From contig NZ_QTKX01000003.1 in the NCBI RefSeq assembly GCF_018424685.1, forward strand, positions 496,001-560,000: a stretch of 64,000 nt of DNA, in the 5' to 3' direction. This stretch comes from Mesobacillus boroniphilus (GTDB taxonomy: Bacteria; Bacillota; Bacilli; Bacillales; Cytobacillaceae). Position numbers and translations under genes: made by a program. The notes beneath the pieces were generated by a model that was given only the letters and a program-made list of their open reading frames with translations, was not told where the DNA came from and ran no database searches. Positions 51,005 through 61,137 of this stretch are shown here, in pieces (the stretch's first letter is position 1; the number at the start of each line of letters is the position of its first letter).

Positions 51005-51013
51005 GATAAATGA

Positions 51014-51049
51014 AAAAGAGAGACGGAGGAATCTGTTTCTCTTTTTTTA
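51014..51049 (+). terminator. Terminator of the former katE
   Basis: Stem AAAGAGAGACGG/CTGTTTCTCTTT followed by a T run. Confidence 0.75.
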
Positions 51050-51080
51050 CAAAAGTATTAGAAATGAGGAGGGAACGCAA

Positions 51081-51710
51081 ATGAAAGTTATCGTCTTCGG
51101 TGCACACAGCAGTGTCGGGGAGCATGTGGTCAGCAAGCTTATGAAAAAGGGATATACATCCTGCGCGGTCATCGGCAATGAGAACCAAACCGAACTCTTG
51201 AAAAACCGTGGGGCCACTGATGTGGTTGTCTATGAAGAGCACTTGCTCACGTCTTTGTTCCATGGTTATGATGCGGCAATTTATCTGACAGGGATTAATC
51301 CAAAAGGCCAATCTGGAAAAACGGTCATGGTTGACCACCAATCGGTGATCGAAACTGTTAAAGAAGCTGAAAAACAGGGAGTTCAGCGTTTTGTCATGAT
51401 GAGCGCAATCATGGCTAATGAAACGGCAGACGATGAAAGCCGGGAAATAGGGGCAAAAGAGATGCCTGATGAATTACTGAGGCAGGCAAACCTGACCTAC
51501 ACTGTCGTGCAGCCAGGAGCTTTGACAGATAAACCTGGTGATGGAAAAATTTCAGCTGCAATCACGCTGGATTCAAAAGAGCTTGAGATTTCACGGGAGG
51601 ACCTGGCAGAAGTACTGGTCATGTCGCTTGAAGTGGAATCAGCCTTTAACAAAACGTTCGAGGTAGCAGAAGGAGATACGGTTGTATCCAAAGCACTTGC
51701 TTCATTATAG
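51081..51710 (+). CDS. NAD(P)-binding SDR-like protein (YhfK-type)
   Basis: 209-residue atypical short-chain dehydrogenase/NmrA-like protein. The nucleotide motif is GAHSSVGEHVVSKL (GxxxxxG), with the strand end VQRFVMMSAIMAN and the YTVVQPGALTDKPGDG segment typical of YhfK/YwnB. No Tyr-x3-Lys catalytic pair is clear, so the reaction is unknown. ATG 51081 follows GAGGAGG. The yerD-like gene follows after 15 bases, so the two form an operon. Confidence 0.87.
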   Translation: MKVIVFGAHSSVGEHVVSKLMKKGYTSCAVIGNENQTELLKNRGATDVVVYEEHLLTSLFHGYDAAIYLTGINPKGQSGKTVMVDHQSVIETVKEAEKQGVQRFVMMSAIMANETADDESREIGAKEMPDELLRQANLTYTVVQPGALTDKPGDGKISAAITLDSKELEISREDLAEVLVMSLEVESAFNKTFEVAEGDTVVSKALASL

Positions 51711-51725
51711 GAAAGGAGGATTTAA

Positions 51726-53342
51726 ATGGGTTTAACGGATCTTCTAGTGATTGGCCTGTTTATTTTCATAGCTTTAATCATTCTGGTGCCGGTCGTGCTA
51801 TTTATCTATTTATATATTAAAGACGACAAGCAAAAGCAGCATTCTATATTAAGGAACTTCCCCGTAATCGGGAAAGTTCGTTATTTTACAGAGCATATCG
51901 GGCCGGAGCTAAGACAGTATTTGTTTGATGCTGACAATGAAGGGAAACCTTTTTCGCGCAAGGAATACCAGGATGTCGTTAAAGCAGGCAAGTATAAAGA
52001 AAGATTAATAGGTTTCGGGTCATTAAAGGATTTCGAGGCGGAAGGCTTTTACATCAGAAATACGCTTTTTCCTAAGTTGACTGATGAAATGAAGGTAGAT
52101 AATGCGAAAAAAATAAAAACAAGAGTGTACAAGATTGATGGAGAGGGCCTCTTCACAAGGAAAGAACATAACGAGGCAAAATTGGCTGACCCATATTATT
52201 TGCAGGATGATGACGCTGTCGTGCTTGGTGAACATACTTGCCGCTATCCATTTAGAGTAAAAGGGCAGGTAGGCCAATCGGCAATGAGCTATGGTGCACT
52301 TGGCGAGAAAGCGATCCAGGCAATGTCAAAAGGGCTCGGACTGGCTGGCGGAACGTGGATGAATTCGGGGGAAGGCGGGTTATCTGATCATCATCTCGCC
52401 GGAAATCCCGATATAATGATGCAAATCGGTCCTGATTTATTTGGTGTCCGTAAGCCGAACGGAGAGTTTTCATGGGAGGAGTTCAAGAAGAAAAGTGAAA
52501 TGCCTCAGGTAAAAGCTTTTGAAATCAAGCTGGCACAGGGGGCGAAAACACGCGGAGGCCATGTAGAAGGGGAAAAGGTTAGCGAAGAAATCGCTAAAAT
52601 CCGTCTTGTTGAAGTCGGGAAGACAATTAACAGTCCAAACCGATTCTATGAATTCAGCGATGTCCCATCCATGTTTGATTGGATTGAAGAATTGCGTTCG
52701 GTTGGCGGCAAGCCAGTAGGCATCAAAATCGTCGTCGGTGATATGGATGCGCTCGAAAACATGATATCCTACATGAAAGAAAGCGGGAAAGGCCCAGATT
52801 TCATCACAGTAGACGGCGGGGAAGGCGGTACAGGAGCAACCTACCAGGAGCTGGCGGATACGGTTGGACTTCCGATTAATTCTGCCCTTCCAGTCGTCGA
52901 TGAAATGCTAAGGCAATACGGAATAAGAGACAGAGTGAAGCTGATTGCTTCAGGGAAATTGATCACTCCTGATAAAATCGCGATCGCGTTGGCAATGGGA
53001 GCAGACCTCGTGAATATTGCGCGCGGAATGATGATCAGCGTCGGCTGCATCATGGCTCAGGTATGCCACACGAATACATGCCCGGCGGGTGTAGCGACCA
53101 CGGATAAGAAACTTCAGGATGGGCTGGTTGTGGATGAAAAAATGTACCGGGTCGCCAACTATATTGTGTCGCTCCGAGAGGGCCTTTATAATCTGGCAGC
53201 CGCAGCAGGAGTCGACAGCCCAACGCAATTCGAACGAAAACATATTGTCCATAAAGATGAACTTGGACGCGTGTCTCCGGTGGAAGACTTGATTATTGCT
53301 GCGAGAAGAGCACAATTGCAAAAGGAACGGCAGGTAGACTAA
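51726..53342 (+). CDS. yerD: FMN-binding glutamate-synthase-like protein (YerD-like)
   Basis: 538-residue membrane-anchored protein. One N-terminal helix (about 7-30) is followed by a glutamate-synthase central/FMN barrel. FMN and Fe-S landmarks are MSYGALGEKAIQAMSKG, EGGLSDHHLAGN, VDGGEGGTGATYQELAD and CIMAQVCHTNTCPAGVATTD, whose cysteines resemble the 3Fe-4S site. It lacks the glutaminase domain, so it is not a full GOGAT; the reaction is unknown. ATG 51726 follows AAAGGAGG. Confidence 0.9.
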   Translation: MGLTDLLVIGLFIFIALIILVPVVLFIYLYIKDDKQKQHSILRNFPVIGKVRYFTEHIGPELRQYLFDADNEGKPFSRKEYQDVVKAGKYKERLIGFGSLKDFEAEGFYIRNTLFPKLTDEMKVDNAKKIKTRVYKIDGEGLFTRKEHNEAKLADPYYLQDDDAVVLGEHTCRYPFRVKGQVGQSAMSYGALGEKAIQAMSKGLGLAGGTWMNSGEGGLSDHHLAGNPDIMMQIGPDLFGVRKPNGEFSWEEFKKKSEMPQVKAFEIKLAQGAKTRGGHVEGEKVSEEIAKIRLVEVGKTINSPNRFYEFSDVPSMFDWIEELRSVGGKPVGIKIVVGDMDALENMISYMKESGKGPDFITVDGGEGGTGATYQELADTVGLPINSALPVVDEMLRQYGIRDRVKLIASGKLITPDKIAIALAMGADLVNIARGMMISVGCIMAQVCHTNTCPAGVATTDKKLQDGLVVDEKMYRVANYIVSLREGLYNLAAAAGVDSPTQFERKHIVHKDELGRVSPVEDLIIAARRAQLQKERQVD

Positions 53343-53350
53343 GGAAAATG

Positions 53351-53388
53351 CAGCCAGTCCCATTTTTGGGCTGGCTGTTTTAAAATTT
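53351..53388 (+). terminator. Terminator of the yerD operon
   Basis: Stem CAGCCAGTCCC/GGGCTGGCTG followed by TTTTAAAATTTT. Confidence 0.85.
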
Positions 53389-53448
53389 TCTTATCAGGCA
53401 AATTATGAAATAATAAAGTATCATGCTTATTATTAGGGGGTTACTTGC

Positions 53449-54111
53449 TTGGCGGGAAAAACAGCTTTGATTGCCGGAGCAACCGGTTTGATTGGAAAGG
53501 AACTGCTGCAGTTTTTATTAAATTCGAATGAATATGATAAGGTCATCGCGATTGTGAGGAGGCCGGTGGAGCTTGACCATACTAAGCTCGATGAAAGAGT
53601 TGTGGATTTTGAGCAACTCGAACAATCCAAAGAGATTTTTGCCGTGGACGATGTATTCTGCTGTCTGGGCACAACAATCAAAAAGGCCAAAACAAAGGAA
53701 GCGATGTGGAAAATAGATGTTGATTATCCAGTGGAGATTGCCCGGTTAGCCAGTTCTCAGGGAGCAAGGAAGTTTCTGCTCGTCAGCTCGATGAATGCCG
53801 ACTCAAATTCTCCGATTTTTTATTCGAAAATGAAAGGAAAGCTTGAAGAAGAAATCAAGCAGATCCCATTTGAAACAACAGCCATTTTCCGCCCATCCCT
53901 TTTGCTTGGAAATCGGGAAGAATTCAGGCTTGGGGAGAGAGCGGCAGCTGCTATTTTTACAAAAGTGCCTTTTCTTTTTGCCGGGCCGTTAAAAAAATTT
54001 AAAGCGATCGAAGGAAGAACTGTGGCTTCGGCTATGTATCGCGTTGCCCAGAAAAACATTCAAGGGGTAACTGTCTATCCTTCTGAACAAATACATGAAA
54101 TTGGCGGCTGA
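53449..54111 (+). CDS. NAD(P)-binding oxidoreductase (HTATIP2-like)
   Basis: 220-residue atypical SDR. The nucleotide motif is ALIAGATGLIGKELLQ, with DDVFCCLGTTIKKAKTKEA and KFLLVSSMNADSNSPIFYSK (Tyr-Ser-Lys-x2-Lys catalytic region), then TTAIFRPSLLLGNREE. These fit the HTATIP2/YbjT-type family. The TTG start follows TAGGGGG at 8 bases. It is followed after 23 bases by the MBL gene, so they are probably co-transcribed. Substrate unknown. Confidence 0.87.
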   Translation: MAGKTALIAGATGLIGKELLQFLLNSNEYDKVIAIVRRPVELDHTKLDERVVDFEQLEQSKEIFAVDDVFCCLGTTIKKAKTKEAMWKIDVDYPVEIARLASSQGARKFLLVSSMNADSNSPIFYSKMKGKLEEEIKQIPFETTAIFRPSLLLGNREEFRLGERAAAAIFTKVPFLFAGPLKKFKAIEGRTVASAMYRVAQKNIQGVTVYPSEQIHEIGG

Positions 54112-54134
54112 TCTTTCAGCCATGGAGAGAAAAA

Positions 54135-55247
54135 ATGATGCTATATATATTATTGATTTTAGCGGGGATTGTCGTGATTGCTTATGCTGTCCTGAATTAC
54201 TACCCAGCTTTTGGGGGAAAGCATTCCAATGAAAAGAGGGCTATCTACGCCCAATCCCCGCAATATAGAAACGGCAAGTTTGAAAATCAGCTTCAGACAG
54301 GATGGGATACTAGCTTCAGCTCGATGATATCAATGATGATGGACTTTTTAAAGGGCAATCCAGAGAGAAGGCCACGTGCCGCCGTTCCAATGGTTTCATT
54401 CTCTCCAAAAGTTAATCGAGATTCAGCAGCCAAGGTCACCTGGTTTGGTCACTCCGCTTTCCTGCTGGAGATCGAGGGCAAGACGATTTTATTCGACCCG
54501 ATGTTCGGGAAGGCTCCTACACCATTTCCGGTAAGGAACCAGCGCTACAGCATGGAGCTGCCTTTTAGGATAGAAGAACTGCCAGTTATAGATGCGGTTG
54601 TATTTTCACACGACCATTATGATCACCTTGATTTTGGTTCGATCATGAAACTGAAGGGGAAGGTAAAGCAATATATAACCCCTCTTGGAGTTGGGGCACA
54701 TCTGGAACGTTGGGGAATACCTTCTGAAAATATCCAGGAACATGATTGGTGGAATGAGTTCACCTTCGAAGGGCTTAAGCTTGCCTGTACCCCGGCCCGC
54801 CATTTTTCTGGGCGAGGAATTACCGACCGAAATTCCACACTTTGGTGCTCATGGGTCATCATTGGCCGGGATACAAAAGTTTATTTCAGCGGCGATGGCG
54901 GCTACGGACCTCATTTTAAAGAAATAGGCGAGAAATATGGTCCATTTGATTTAACCCTTATGGAATGCGGCCAGTATGATGCTCGCTGGGCAGCTATTCA
55001 TATGCTGCCAGAAGAAACGGTTCAAGCCCATCAAGATGTGAAAGGAAAGCTGTTAATACCTGTCCATTGGGGAGCATTCACATTGTCGCTTCATGCCTGG
55101 CATGATCCGGTTGAGAGGGCGGTCCGGGCAGCGGAAGAATCAGGGGTCGAAATTGCCACGCCGAGGATTGGGGAGACGGTAAGTGTTGGTTCTCTAGAAA
55201 TTCCAAATTTATCCTGGTGGCGGATGAATGAAGTGAGACATTTATAA
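54135..55247 (+). CDS. NAPE-PLD-like MBL-fold hydrolase, membrane-anchored
   Basis: 370-residue metallo-beta-lactamase-fold hydrolase. One N-terminal helix (about 2-22) anchors it; the catalytic domain begins near 95. Metal motifs are VTWFGHSAFLLEIEGKTILF (start), FSHDHYDHLDF (HxHxDH), the PARHFSGRG His, and SGDGGYGPHF with its Asp; a final His is in IPVHWGAF. This set matches the UlaG/NAPE-phospholipase D branch, suggesting a phosphodiester substrate, perhaps a lipid. Its active site would face inside or outside depending on topology, which is not decided. Confidence 0.88.
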   Translation: MMLYILLILAGIVVIAYAVLNYYPAFGGKHSNEKRAIYAQSPQYRNGKFENQLQTGWDTSFSSMISMMMDFLKGNPERRPRAAVPMVSFSPKVNRDSAAKVTWFGHSAFLLEIEGKTILFDPMFGKAPTPFPVRNQRYSMELPFRIEELPVIDAVVFSHDHYDHLDFGSIMKLKGKVKQYITPLGVGAHLERWGIPSENIQEHDWWNEFTFEGLKLACTPARHFSGRGITDRNSTLWCSWVIIGRDTKVYFSGDGGYGPHFKEIGEKYGPFDLTLMECGQYDARWAAIHMLPEETVQAHQDVKGKLLIPVHWGAFTLSLHAWHDPVERAVRAAEESGVEIATPRIGETVSVGSLEIPNLSWWRMNEVRHL

Positions 55248-55330
55248 ATGCCAGTCAGGGGTGTTTTCACATCCCTAACCGACATTATTAAATTTTAAGC
55301 TTTTATAAGTAAAAGAATAACAGCAGAAAT

Positions 55331-55360
55331 GATACCAATTTGAGTGGTATCTTTTTTTAA
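55331..55360 (+). terminator. Terminator after the MBL gene
   Basis: Stem GATACCA/TGGTATC followed by seven T residues, 85 bases after the stop codon. Confidence 0.85.
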
Positions 55361-55538
55361 GGACGGAAATGGAACAGGCTGGTAGGTTGCTAGGTCAATA
55401 GATTCGTTTGTGATTTATCATACAAGAGTAAACTCCTCAAAAAGAATCATTTTTCGCAAAATTTACAATTTCATCATATTTCGACAACTTTTTTACATTA
55501 TGATTATCTTGGATTTATATTCGAGGAGGTAGTCAAAG

Positions 55539-57557
55539 TTGAAGAAAATGATGTCTATTTTACCAGCAATTATTTTATTGTTTTCAACTCTTTACCCGTC
55601 ATTCTTGACCAGTACACCAACCGTGAATGCAGCTGAAACCGCGAATGTGGTCATCAGTGAAGTTGCCTGGATGGGCACGAACAACAGCTACAGTGATGAA
55701 TGGATCGAGCTTTATAACAATTCAGGTTCTGATGTGCTGCTTGACGGCTGGCAGCTGAACGCAGCTGATGGTGCCCCGGCTATTGCGCTAAGCGGCACTC
55801 TTCCAGCAAACAGTTATTTTTTACTTGAGAAAACAGATAACCAATCCGTTACTGAAATACAAGCTGACCTTATTTACAGCGGCTCGTTAGGAAATACTGT
55901 TGAACACCTTAAATTGATTGATGCATCCGGTGCTGTAGTCGACGAGGTTGACAGCTGGTATGCAGGCGATAATACGGCAAAAGCAACAATGGAACGAATC
56001 GACCCAGCCGTTTCTGGTCTCGATTCCACGAACTGGGCAACTGCCAATGCCAGCTATGCCGATGGACTTGGAACACCAAAGGCCTTCAATTCAACTGGAA
56101 CTGATGGCAGCGGGTCAGGTGGCGATGCTGGCGGCGGCTCTAATCCTCCAGAAGCTCCTAGTGTATGTGACGATAGAACACAGCGCCTGAATAATGTTTC
56201 AGAAGCTGAAGGAGCAATGAATGTTTATTTTAATAAATGCGCATTCCCTCAATATGCTTCAGCAGGGAACGAAGCGAATTATAATGTGAACTTTGAGGAT
56301 ATTTTAATCAAGAGGCTCAACTCGGCAACAAAAAGCATTGATTTTGCTACATATGAAATCAACCTACCGCGTGTAGTTGATACATTGATCCAGAAAGCAG
56401 CACAGGGTGTCGATGTGCGTGTGATTGCAGATTCTAAGGACGCAGCAGATCCTCACTATGCGGAACGCTTTGAAACTATGCGACTTTACCTGGAAAAAAT
56501 GGCTCGTGGCCAGGATGCGAAAATGGGCACAGCTGATGACATAGTGGTCTTTTCAGACTCGCCAATGTTTGCAGTGGAAGACAGTGCGAAAAGAGCAGCT
56601 AAAGGATTGCCAGCCAGTGTAAGTGATATTGCACAAGTAACCGTCACTGTTGGGAATAGTACGACGACAGGCAGAATGTTTGTTGATGCAGAGGCGAAAG
56701 CAGCAGAAAGCTACTACGGCCCTGGAAACCAGATGCACAATAAATTCGCAATCGTCGACGACCGCTGGGTGTTTACAGGCACGTGGAATTTTACCGTCAC
56801 CGGCCTATATGGATCAGATGAAAACATGCAGCAGGGCATCCTTGACGGCAACCAGAATCAAATCATCGAAATTAACTGGCCTCAGTTAGCAGGTATCTAT
56901 GAAACTGAATTCAATGAGATGTGGGGCAGCAATACATTGAATCCAGATCCTGTCGTCTCGAATTTCAGCACGCGTAAAACTGACAATACAACACATGTTA
57001 TTGATATCAATGGAAAAAAGGTAGAGATCTATTTTTCAGCGGGGGATAATGCAGTTGGGAAAATGGCTGATTTGATTCGCAATGAAGCCCATTTCAATAC
57101 ATATTTCTCGATCTTTGCATGGAGCGACCAGGCACTCACCGATGAATTGAAGAATAAGTGGGAAGGGTCCTACAATGACATGGAAGGAACCCTGACGGGA
57201 TTTGATGTAAAAGGATTGTTCGACTCTGATTTCTGGAACCAGTGGTGGTCTGCAAGTGTCGATATGACAGGCCGGACTGCTACACAGACAAGCGTCAATA
57301 ACCCAAATACACGATGGAACAATCCGGCTCCTGTCTATGCTGACGCAGAAACACGCAAGCTCCACAGCAAAACAATGCTGATAGACGCCGACACAAACAG
57401 TGATCCAACTGTCATCGTCGGATCGACAAACTGGAGCAACAACGGAAACAATGTAAATGATGAAAACATGCTAATCATCCATGACTCAGCCATCACCAAC
57501 CAGTTCGTACAGGAATTCAATGCCCGCTACGTACAGGCTGGAGGAACATTGCAGTAA
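55539..57557 (+). CDS. Secreted lamin-tail / phospholipase D-like protein
   Basis: 672-residue exported protein. Signal peptide about 1-31 (ending TVNA-AE). Lamin-tail domain about 36-165 (ISEVAWMGTNNSYSDEWIEL, LDGWQLNAADG). Gly/Ser linker about 185-205. Two PLD-like halves follow: the first with MHNKFAIVDDRWVFTGTWNF near residue 405 and the second with LHSKTMLIDADTN then VGSTNWS near 608, each an HxK-type motif. The PLD family cleaves phosphodiesters of lipids or nucleic acids; LTD plus PLD suggests an extracellular nuclease. The TTG start follows GAGGAGGT. A perfect terminator follows. Confidence 0.9.
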   Translation: MKKMMSILPAIILLFSTLYPSFLTSTPTVNAAETANVVISEVAWMGTNNSYSDEWIELYNNSGSDVLLDGWQLNAADGAPAIALSGTLPANSYFLLEKTDNQSVTEIQADLIYSGSLGNTVEHLKLIDASGAVVDEVDSWYAGDNTAKATMERIDPAVSGLDSTNWATANASYADGLGTPKAFNSTGTDGSGSGGDAGGGSNPPEAPSVCDDRTQRLNNVSEAEGAMNVYFNKCAFPQYASAGNEANYNVNFEDILIKRLNSATKSIDFATYEINLPRVVDTLIQKAAQGVDVRVIADSKDAADPHYAERFETMRLYLEKMARGQDAKMGTADDIVVFSDSPMFAVEDSAKRAAKGLPASVSDIAQVTVTVGNSTTTGRMFVDAEAKAAESYYGPGNQMHNKFAIVDDRWVFTGTWNFTVTGLYGSDENMQQGILDGNQNQIIEINWPQLAGIYETEFNEMWGSNTLNPDPVVSNFSTRKTDNTTHVIDINGKKVEIYFSAGDNAVGKMADLIRNEAHFNTYFSIFAWSDQALTDELKNKWEGSYNDMEGTLTGFDVKGLFDSDFWNQWWSASVDMTGRTATQTSVNNPNTRWNNPAPVYADAETRKLHSKTMLIDADTNSDPTVIVGSTNWSNNGNNVNDENMLIIHDSAITNQFVQEFNARYVQAGGTLQ

Positions 57558-57561
57558 CATA

Positions 57562-57593
57562 AAAAGTGCCTGACCTCGGTCAGGCACTTTTAT
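57562..57593 (+). terminator. Terminator of the PLD gene
   Basis: Perfect stem AAAGTGCCTGACC/GGTCAGGCACTTT followed by TTAT. Confidence 0.95.
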
Positions 57594-57699
57594 AAATTAT
57601 ATTAATAGGTAATACGATTAGATGCTTCCCCCGAAAGACAGTGAGGGAACGAAAAGGGGAAATAAGAAAAGGTTTATGCTGCGTGAAAACCTATCATAA

Positions 57700-57743
57700 A
57701 AGAAACAACGAGGCAAAACGATCGAAGTCGTTTTGCCTCGTTG
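57700..57743 (-). terminator. Terminator of the RND pump gene
   Basis: Perfect 16-bp stem CAACGAGGCAAAACGA/TCGTTTTGCCTCGTTG just after the stop, with TTTCTTTTATG following on the reverse strand. Between it and 57593 only a further short hairpin (AGGTTT/AAACCT) is seen. Confidence 0.88.
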
Positions 57744-57747
57744 ATGT

Positions 57748-60700
57748 TTAGCTCAATATTTCTGGAACAGGTGTGATGGTTTCTTTACTTTTCTTGGCTT
57801 TCCTGCTGAACCAGCGTCTTTTTTCTGCACTTTTTGTGAAAATGCGGTAAACTGCCGGGATCAGCAGCAAGGTGATCAGGGTAGCGAAACTTAGACCAGC
57901 GATGATGGCAGTTGCCATTGGTGCCTGGTAATTGCCTGATCCTCCTGTAGCCATTGCTAATGGCAGCATGCCGCCAACTGTTGTCAGTGTTGTCATCAGG
58001 ATTGGGCGTATGCGGTTTTTCCCGGCTTCGACAAGTGCTTCCTGTACTGTGTAGCCTTCATTGCGAAGCTGGTTCGTGCGGTCGATCAATAAAATAGCAT
58101 TATTCAATACGATACCTATCAGCATGATGATGCCCATGCCTGACATGACGCTTAATTCACGCTGGGTCAGGAACAACCCGAGTATCACACCAACAATTGT
58201 CATCGGGATGACGGACATAACGATCAACGGGTGGCCAAGGTGGTTGAACTGTACCGCCATGACCAAGTATACAAGGAATATGGAAATAGCAAGGATCAGA
58301 ATCATATCCTGAATCATTTCCTGCTGCTGCTCTAGGTCTCCAGCAGGTGCAATGCTATAACCCGCTGGTACAACATAGCGGTCCATCAGTTTTTGGACTT
58401 CGCGGTTGATGGTGCCAAGGTCTTTGCCTTCAATATCAGCAGAGATGGAAATGAATCGTTCGCCATCAGTATGTTTGATTTCGTTCGGATTTTCGACACT
58501 TGCTAGTGAGATGAACGCAGAAAGGTTTTTCTCGCCAGATGGAGTTGGCACTTCCAGGTCGAGAAGCTCTGATTTTGAAGTGGTTGCTTCATCCCATTTC
58601 ACTGTCAGAGGAACATTCTCCTCATCGATTTTTAGCTCTCCTACAGGCATTTGTAAAAACGCCTGCTCGATAAATTGTTTAATTTGCAGCTGTGATAACC
58701 CAGATTTTTCAATTTCAGTTTCCTTAAGCTGGACAACCTGTTCAACCGACGTTCTTTCAATGGAATTTTCAACCGCGACAATCCCGTCTATCTCTTCAAG
58801 CTCTTTCGTAAAACCATCTGCAATTGTTTTGAGCTCATCGAAACTTTCGCCAGATATATTAATTTGAACAGGTGAGCCGCCACCACCAGACATCGCAGCC
58901 TGTGCACCTTTAACTGGTACCTTACCTTCGAGATCTCTTAGAACCTTAAGGATTTCTTCGTTTACTTCTTTTTGTTCCCTGGTAATCTCATCGCCCTTTG
59001 TCATGTTGATGACGGCAAACATCATATTACCGGAATCCATAATATAATTTGTTTCAACATCTGTGACGCTTTCCAAGGCTTTGTTCATTTCTGATGCGAC
59101 TTCCTGTTTATCCTCCAGACTCAAACCTGGCTCAACAGGAACAATGATTTCGGCATAACGATTCAGCATATCCGGCATAATGGTCATCGGAATCTTCGTC
59201 ACAAGCATAAGCGATCCGGCAAGCATTAGGAAGAACAGACCGATAATGGCAAAGCTATGACGTTTTTTCTTTATCGTCCATGAAATAATGCTGCTGTAAG
59301 TGCGCAACAGTGGCCCTTCTTTTTGAGCCTTTTGTTCCTTTCTTAACTTTAAAAATTTCTCTGACAGAGAAGGGATTAAAGTGAAGGATACTATAACGGA
59401 ACTGATTAAGGTTATAGCGACAACCACTGACAGCATGATCATGAATGAGCCCATTTCACCGCCAAGAAGGCCGATTGGCAGGAAAACAACAATGGTCGTC
59501 AACATTGACGCCAGTACGGCTGTAGCAACTTCCTTAGTTCCTTCAATTACCGCACCCATGCTCTTAAGGCCAAGTTCTTTTTTACGATAAATGGATTCAA
59601 GGATAACAATAGATGAGTCAACCATCATCCCTATTCCGAGTCCAAGCCCGATCAATGTCAAAATATTAAAGCTGTAACCGAACATCCACATTGAAGCGAA
59701 AGTGAGAAGCACCGATGTTGGGATTGACAGCCCGACAATCAATGTGGCTCGGATATTTCTTAAAAACAGCATAAGGATCACAACTGCAATCCCAGCTCCA
59801 ATCAGGATATTGCTTGTAACTCCATCAATGGATTCCTTCACATAATCAGCCTGGGCAACCATTTCGTTCATTTCAAAGCCGCTAACCAAACCTTCGTTTC
59901 GAATCTTTTTAATTTCCTTTCGAACCGCCTCAGCCATCTCTATTTGTGTCGCATCAGATACTCTTCCAATCTGGATAAAGATAAAGTCCTTCGTACCATT
60001 TTTCCAGACAAGAGAGGAGTTTTCCAATGGTTGAATGGAAACGTCCGCGATTTCAGAAAGCTTTATAAAACCATTTTGAGCAGGAATGTGAAGGTTTTTG
60101 ATATTCTCAACAGATTCCAATTGCGTATTCCATCTCAAAGAAGGTGAATTTGTTTCACTGTTCAACTGGCCCAATGTAGCTTCACTGTTTGCTTGCTGAA
60201 TCGCACCGATAACCTGTGTTGCATCCAGCCCACTTGTTGTGAGTTCGTCACGCTTTAATTCAACAGTAACTTCTTTTTGTGAAATTCCAGATAGTGACAC
60301 ATCACGAACTTCAGGAAGATCTTCTAGCCTTGGTTCAAGGATGTTTTTTGCGAACGCAGTCATTTTCTCCATGTCAGAGCCAGAAACATCCATGAAGAAG
60401 TCGTAGGCCTGGTTTGTGCCGGATTGAGCGGCCACCACATCTTTAATGCCGATGATACTTGAGGTTGTGGAATTGATGACTGATTCAACTTCCTTGAACA
60501 CATCATCCCCACGGCCCCGTTCAATCGCAAGCCTCAAGGAGCTTCTGCCGATACTGCTTGTGGATTGGATTTCTTCCACTCCCTCGATGCCGAGGATTTT
60601 CTTTTCAAGCGGGGTAGTGATGGTTCTTTCTACTTCAATTGCCGGCATATCCCCCGCATTGATCTCAACGTAAGCACCATCCATTTGAATTGATGGCAAT

Positions 60701-60807
60701 AGTTCTTTATCCAGCTTTAAAACCGAAAAGCTGCCAATCAATAAAACTAACACAACCATTAAGCTGACTAAGATTTTTCTCTGAACAATAAATTTCAATA
60801 AATTCAT
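57748..60807 (-). CDS. RND-family efflux transporter (SwrC/AcrB-like)
   Basis: 1019-residue RND exporter with 12 helices and two large extracellular loops. Characteristic segments are the N-terminal FIVQRKILVSLMVVLVLLIGS, GLGLGIGMMVDSSIVILESI (helix 4, acidic relay Asp), and in the second half SGMGIIMLIGIVLNNAILLI, followed by RIRPILMTTLTTVGGMLPLA. It is like B. subtilis SwrC/YerP, which confers self-resistance to surfactin; substrate here is unknown. ATG 60807 follows GGGGAGG. There is no membrane-fusion or outer-membrane partner, as expected in a Gram-positive. Confidence 0.92.
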   Translation of the reverse strand: MNLLKFIVQRKILVSLMVVLVLLIGSFSVLKLDKELLPSIQMDGAYVEINAGDMPAIEVERTITTPLEKKILGIEGVEEIQSTSSIGRSSLRLAIERGRGDDVFKEVESVINSTTSSIIGIKDVVAAQSGTNQAYDFFMDVSGSDMEKMTAFAKNILEPRLEDLPEVRDVSLSGISQKEVTVELKRDELTTSGLDATQVIGAIQQANSEATLGQLNSETNSPSLRWNTQLESVENIKNLHIPAQNGFIKLSEIADVSIQPLENSSLVWKNGTKDFIFIQIGRVSDATQIEMAEAVRKEIKKIRNEGLVSGFEMNEMVAQADYVKESIDGVTSNILIGAGIAVVILMLFLRNIRATLIVGLSIPTSVLLTFASMWMFGYSFNILTLIGLGLGIGMMVDSSIVILESIYRKKELGLKSMGAVIEGTKEVATAVLASMLTTIVVFLPIGLLGGEMGSFMIMLSVVVAITLISSVIVSFTLIPSLSEKFLKLRKEQKAQKEGPLLRTYSSIISWTIKKKRHSFAIIGLFFLMLAGSLMLVTKIPMTIMPDMLNRYAEIIVPVEPGLSLEDKQEVASEMNKALESVTDVETNYIMDSGNMMFAVINMTKGDEITREQKEVNEEILKVLRDLEGKVPVKGAQAAMSGGGGSPVQINISGESFDELKTIADGFTKELEEIDGIVAVENSIERTSVEQVVQLKETEIEKSGLSQLQIKQFIEQAFLQMPVGELKIDEENVPLTVKWDEATTSKSELLDLEVPTPSGEKNLSAFISLASVENPNEIKHTDGERFISISADIEGKDLGTINREVQKLMDRYVVPAGYSIAPAGDLEQQQEMIQDMILILAISIFLVYLVMAVQFNHLGHPLIVMSVIPMTIVGVILGLFLTQRELSVMSGMGIIMLIGIVLNNAILLIDRTNQLRNEGYTVQEALVEAGKNRIRPILMTTLTTVGGMLPLAMATGGSGNYQAPMATAIIAGLSFATLITLLLIPAVYRIFTKSAEKRRWFSRKAKKSKETITPVPEILS

Positions 60808-61137
60808 AAAATCCTCCCCGATATTATCGTAAAATAGGAATGTAAAAATTTTCTATTTTATTCACCCAAAAACAGATTATACACATATTACTAGGAAAAA
60901 ATAACTATTTATTTGTGAATTTTAATTATTTTTCACTATAAATACTGGTGGTGGTAATATGTCTGTGGTAAAAAATAAGAAACTTTTAAGTTCCTTTAAG
61001 ATATTTCCATTTTATCCCTTGAGTTGAAGATTCATAATGAGCCAGAGACAGATTTTTATATAGGGCTGAAGGCTGAGAAGGAATAGGCAGTAAAAAGGAG
61101 AATAGTTAATTTCCATAGGAAAGATGAGGTGAGCGTA
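60808..61137. other. Gene-free region between RND pump and comB
   Basis: About 330 AT-rich bases with no supported ORF longer than 23 codons. It must hold the divergent promoters of the two genes; I see no clear operator or structured RNA in it. An inverted pair AAATAACTATTTATTTG near 60898 is weak. Confidence 0.5.

Noticed and set aside
60958..61027. 23-codon ORF after GGTGGTGG in the RND-comB gap
   Set aside because: No proper ribosome binding site spacing, low-complexity Lys/Phe/Pro product and no terminator; not supported.
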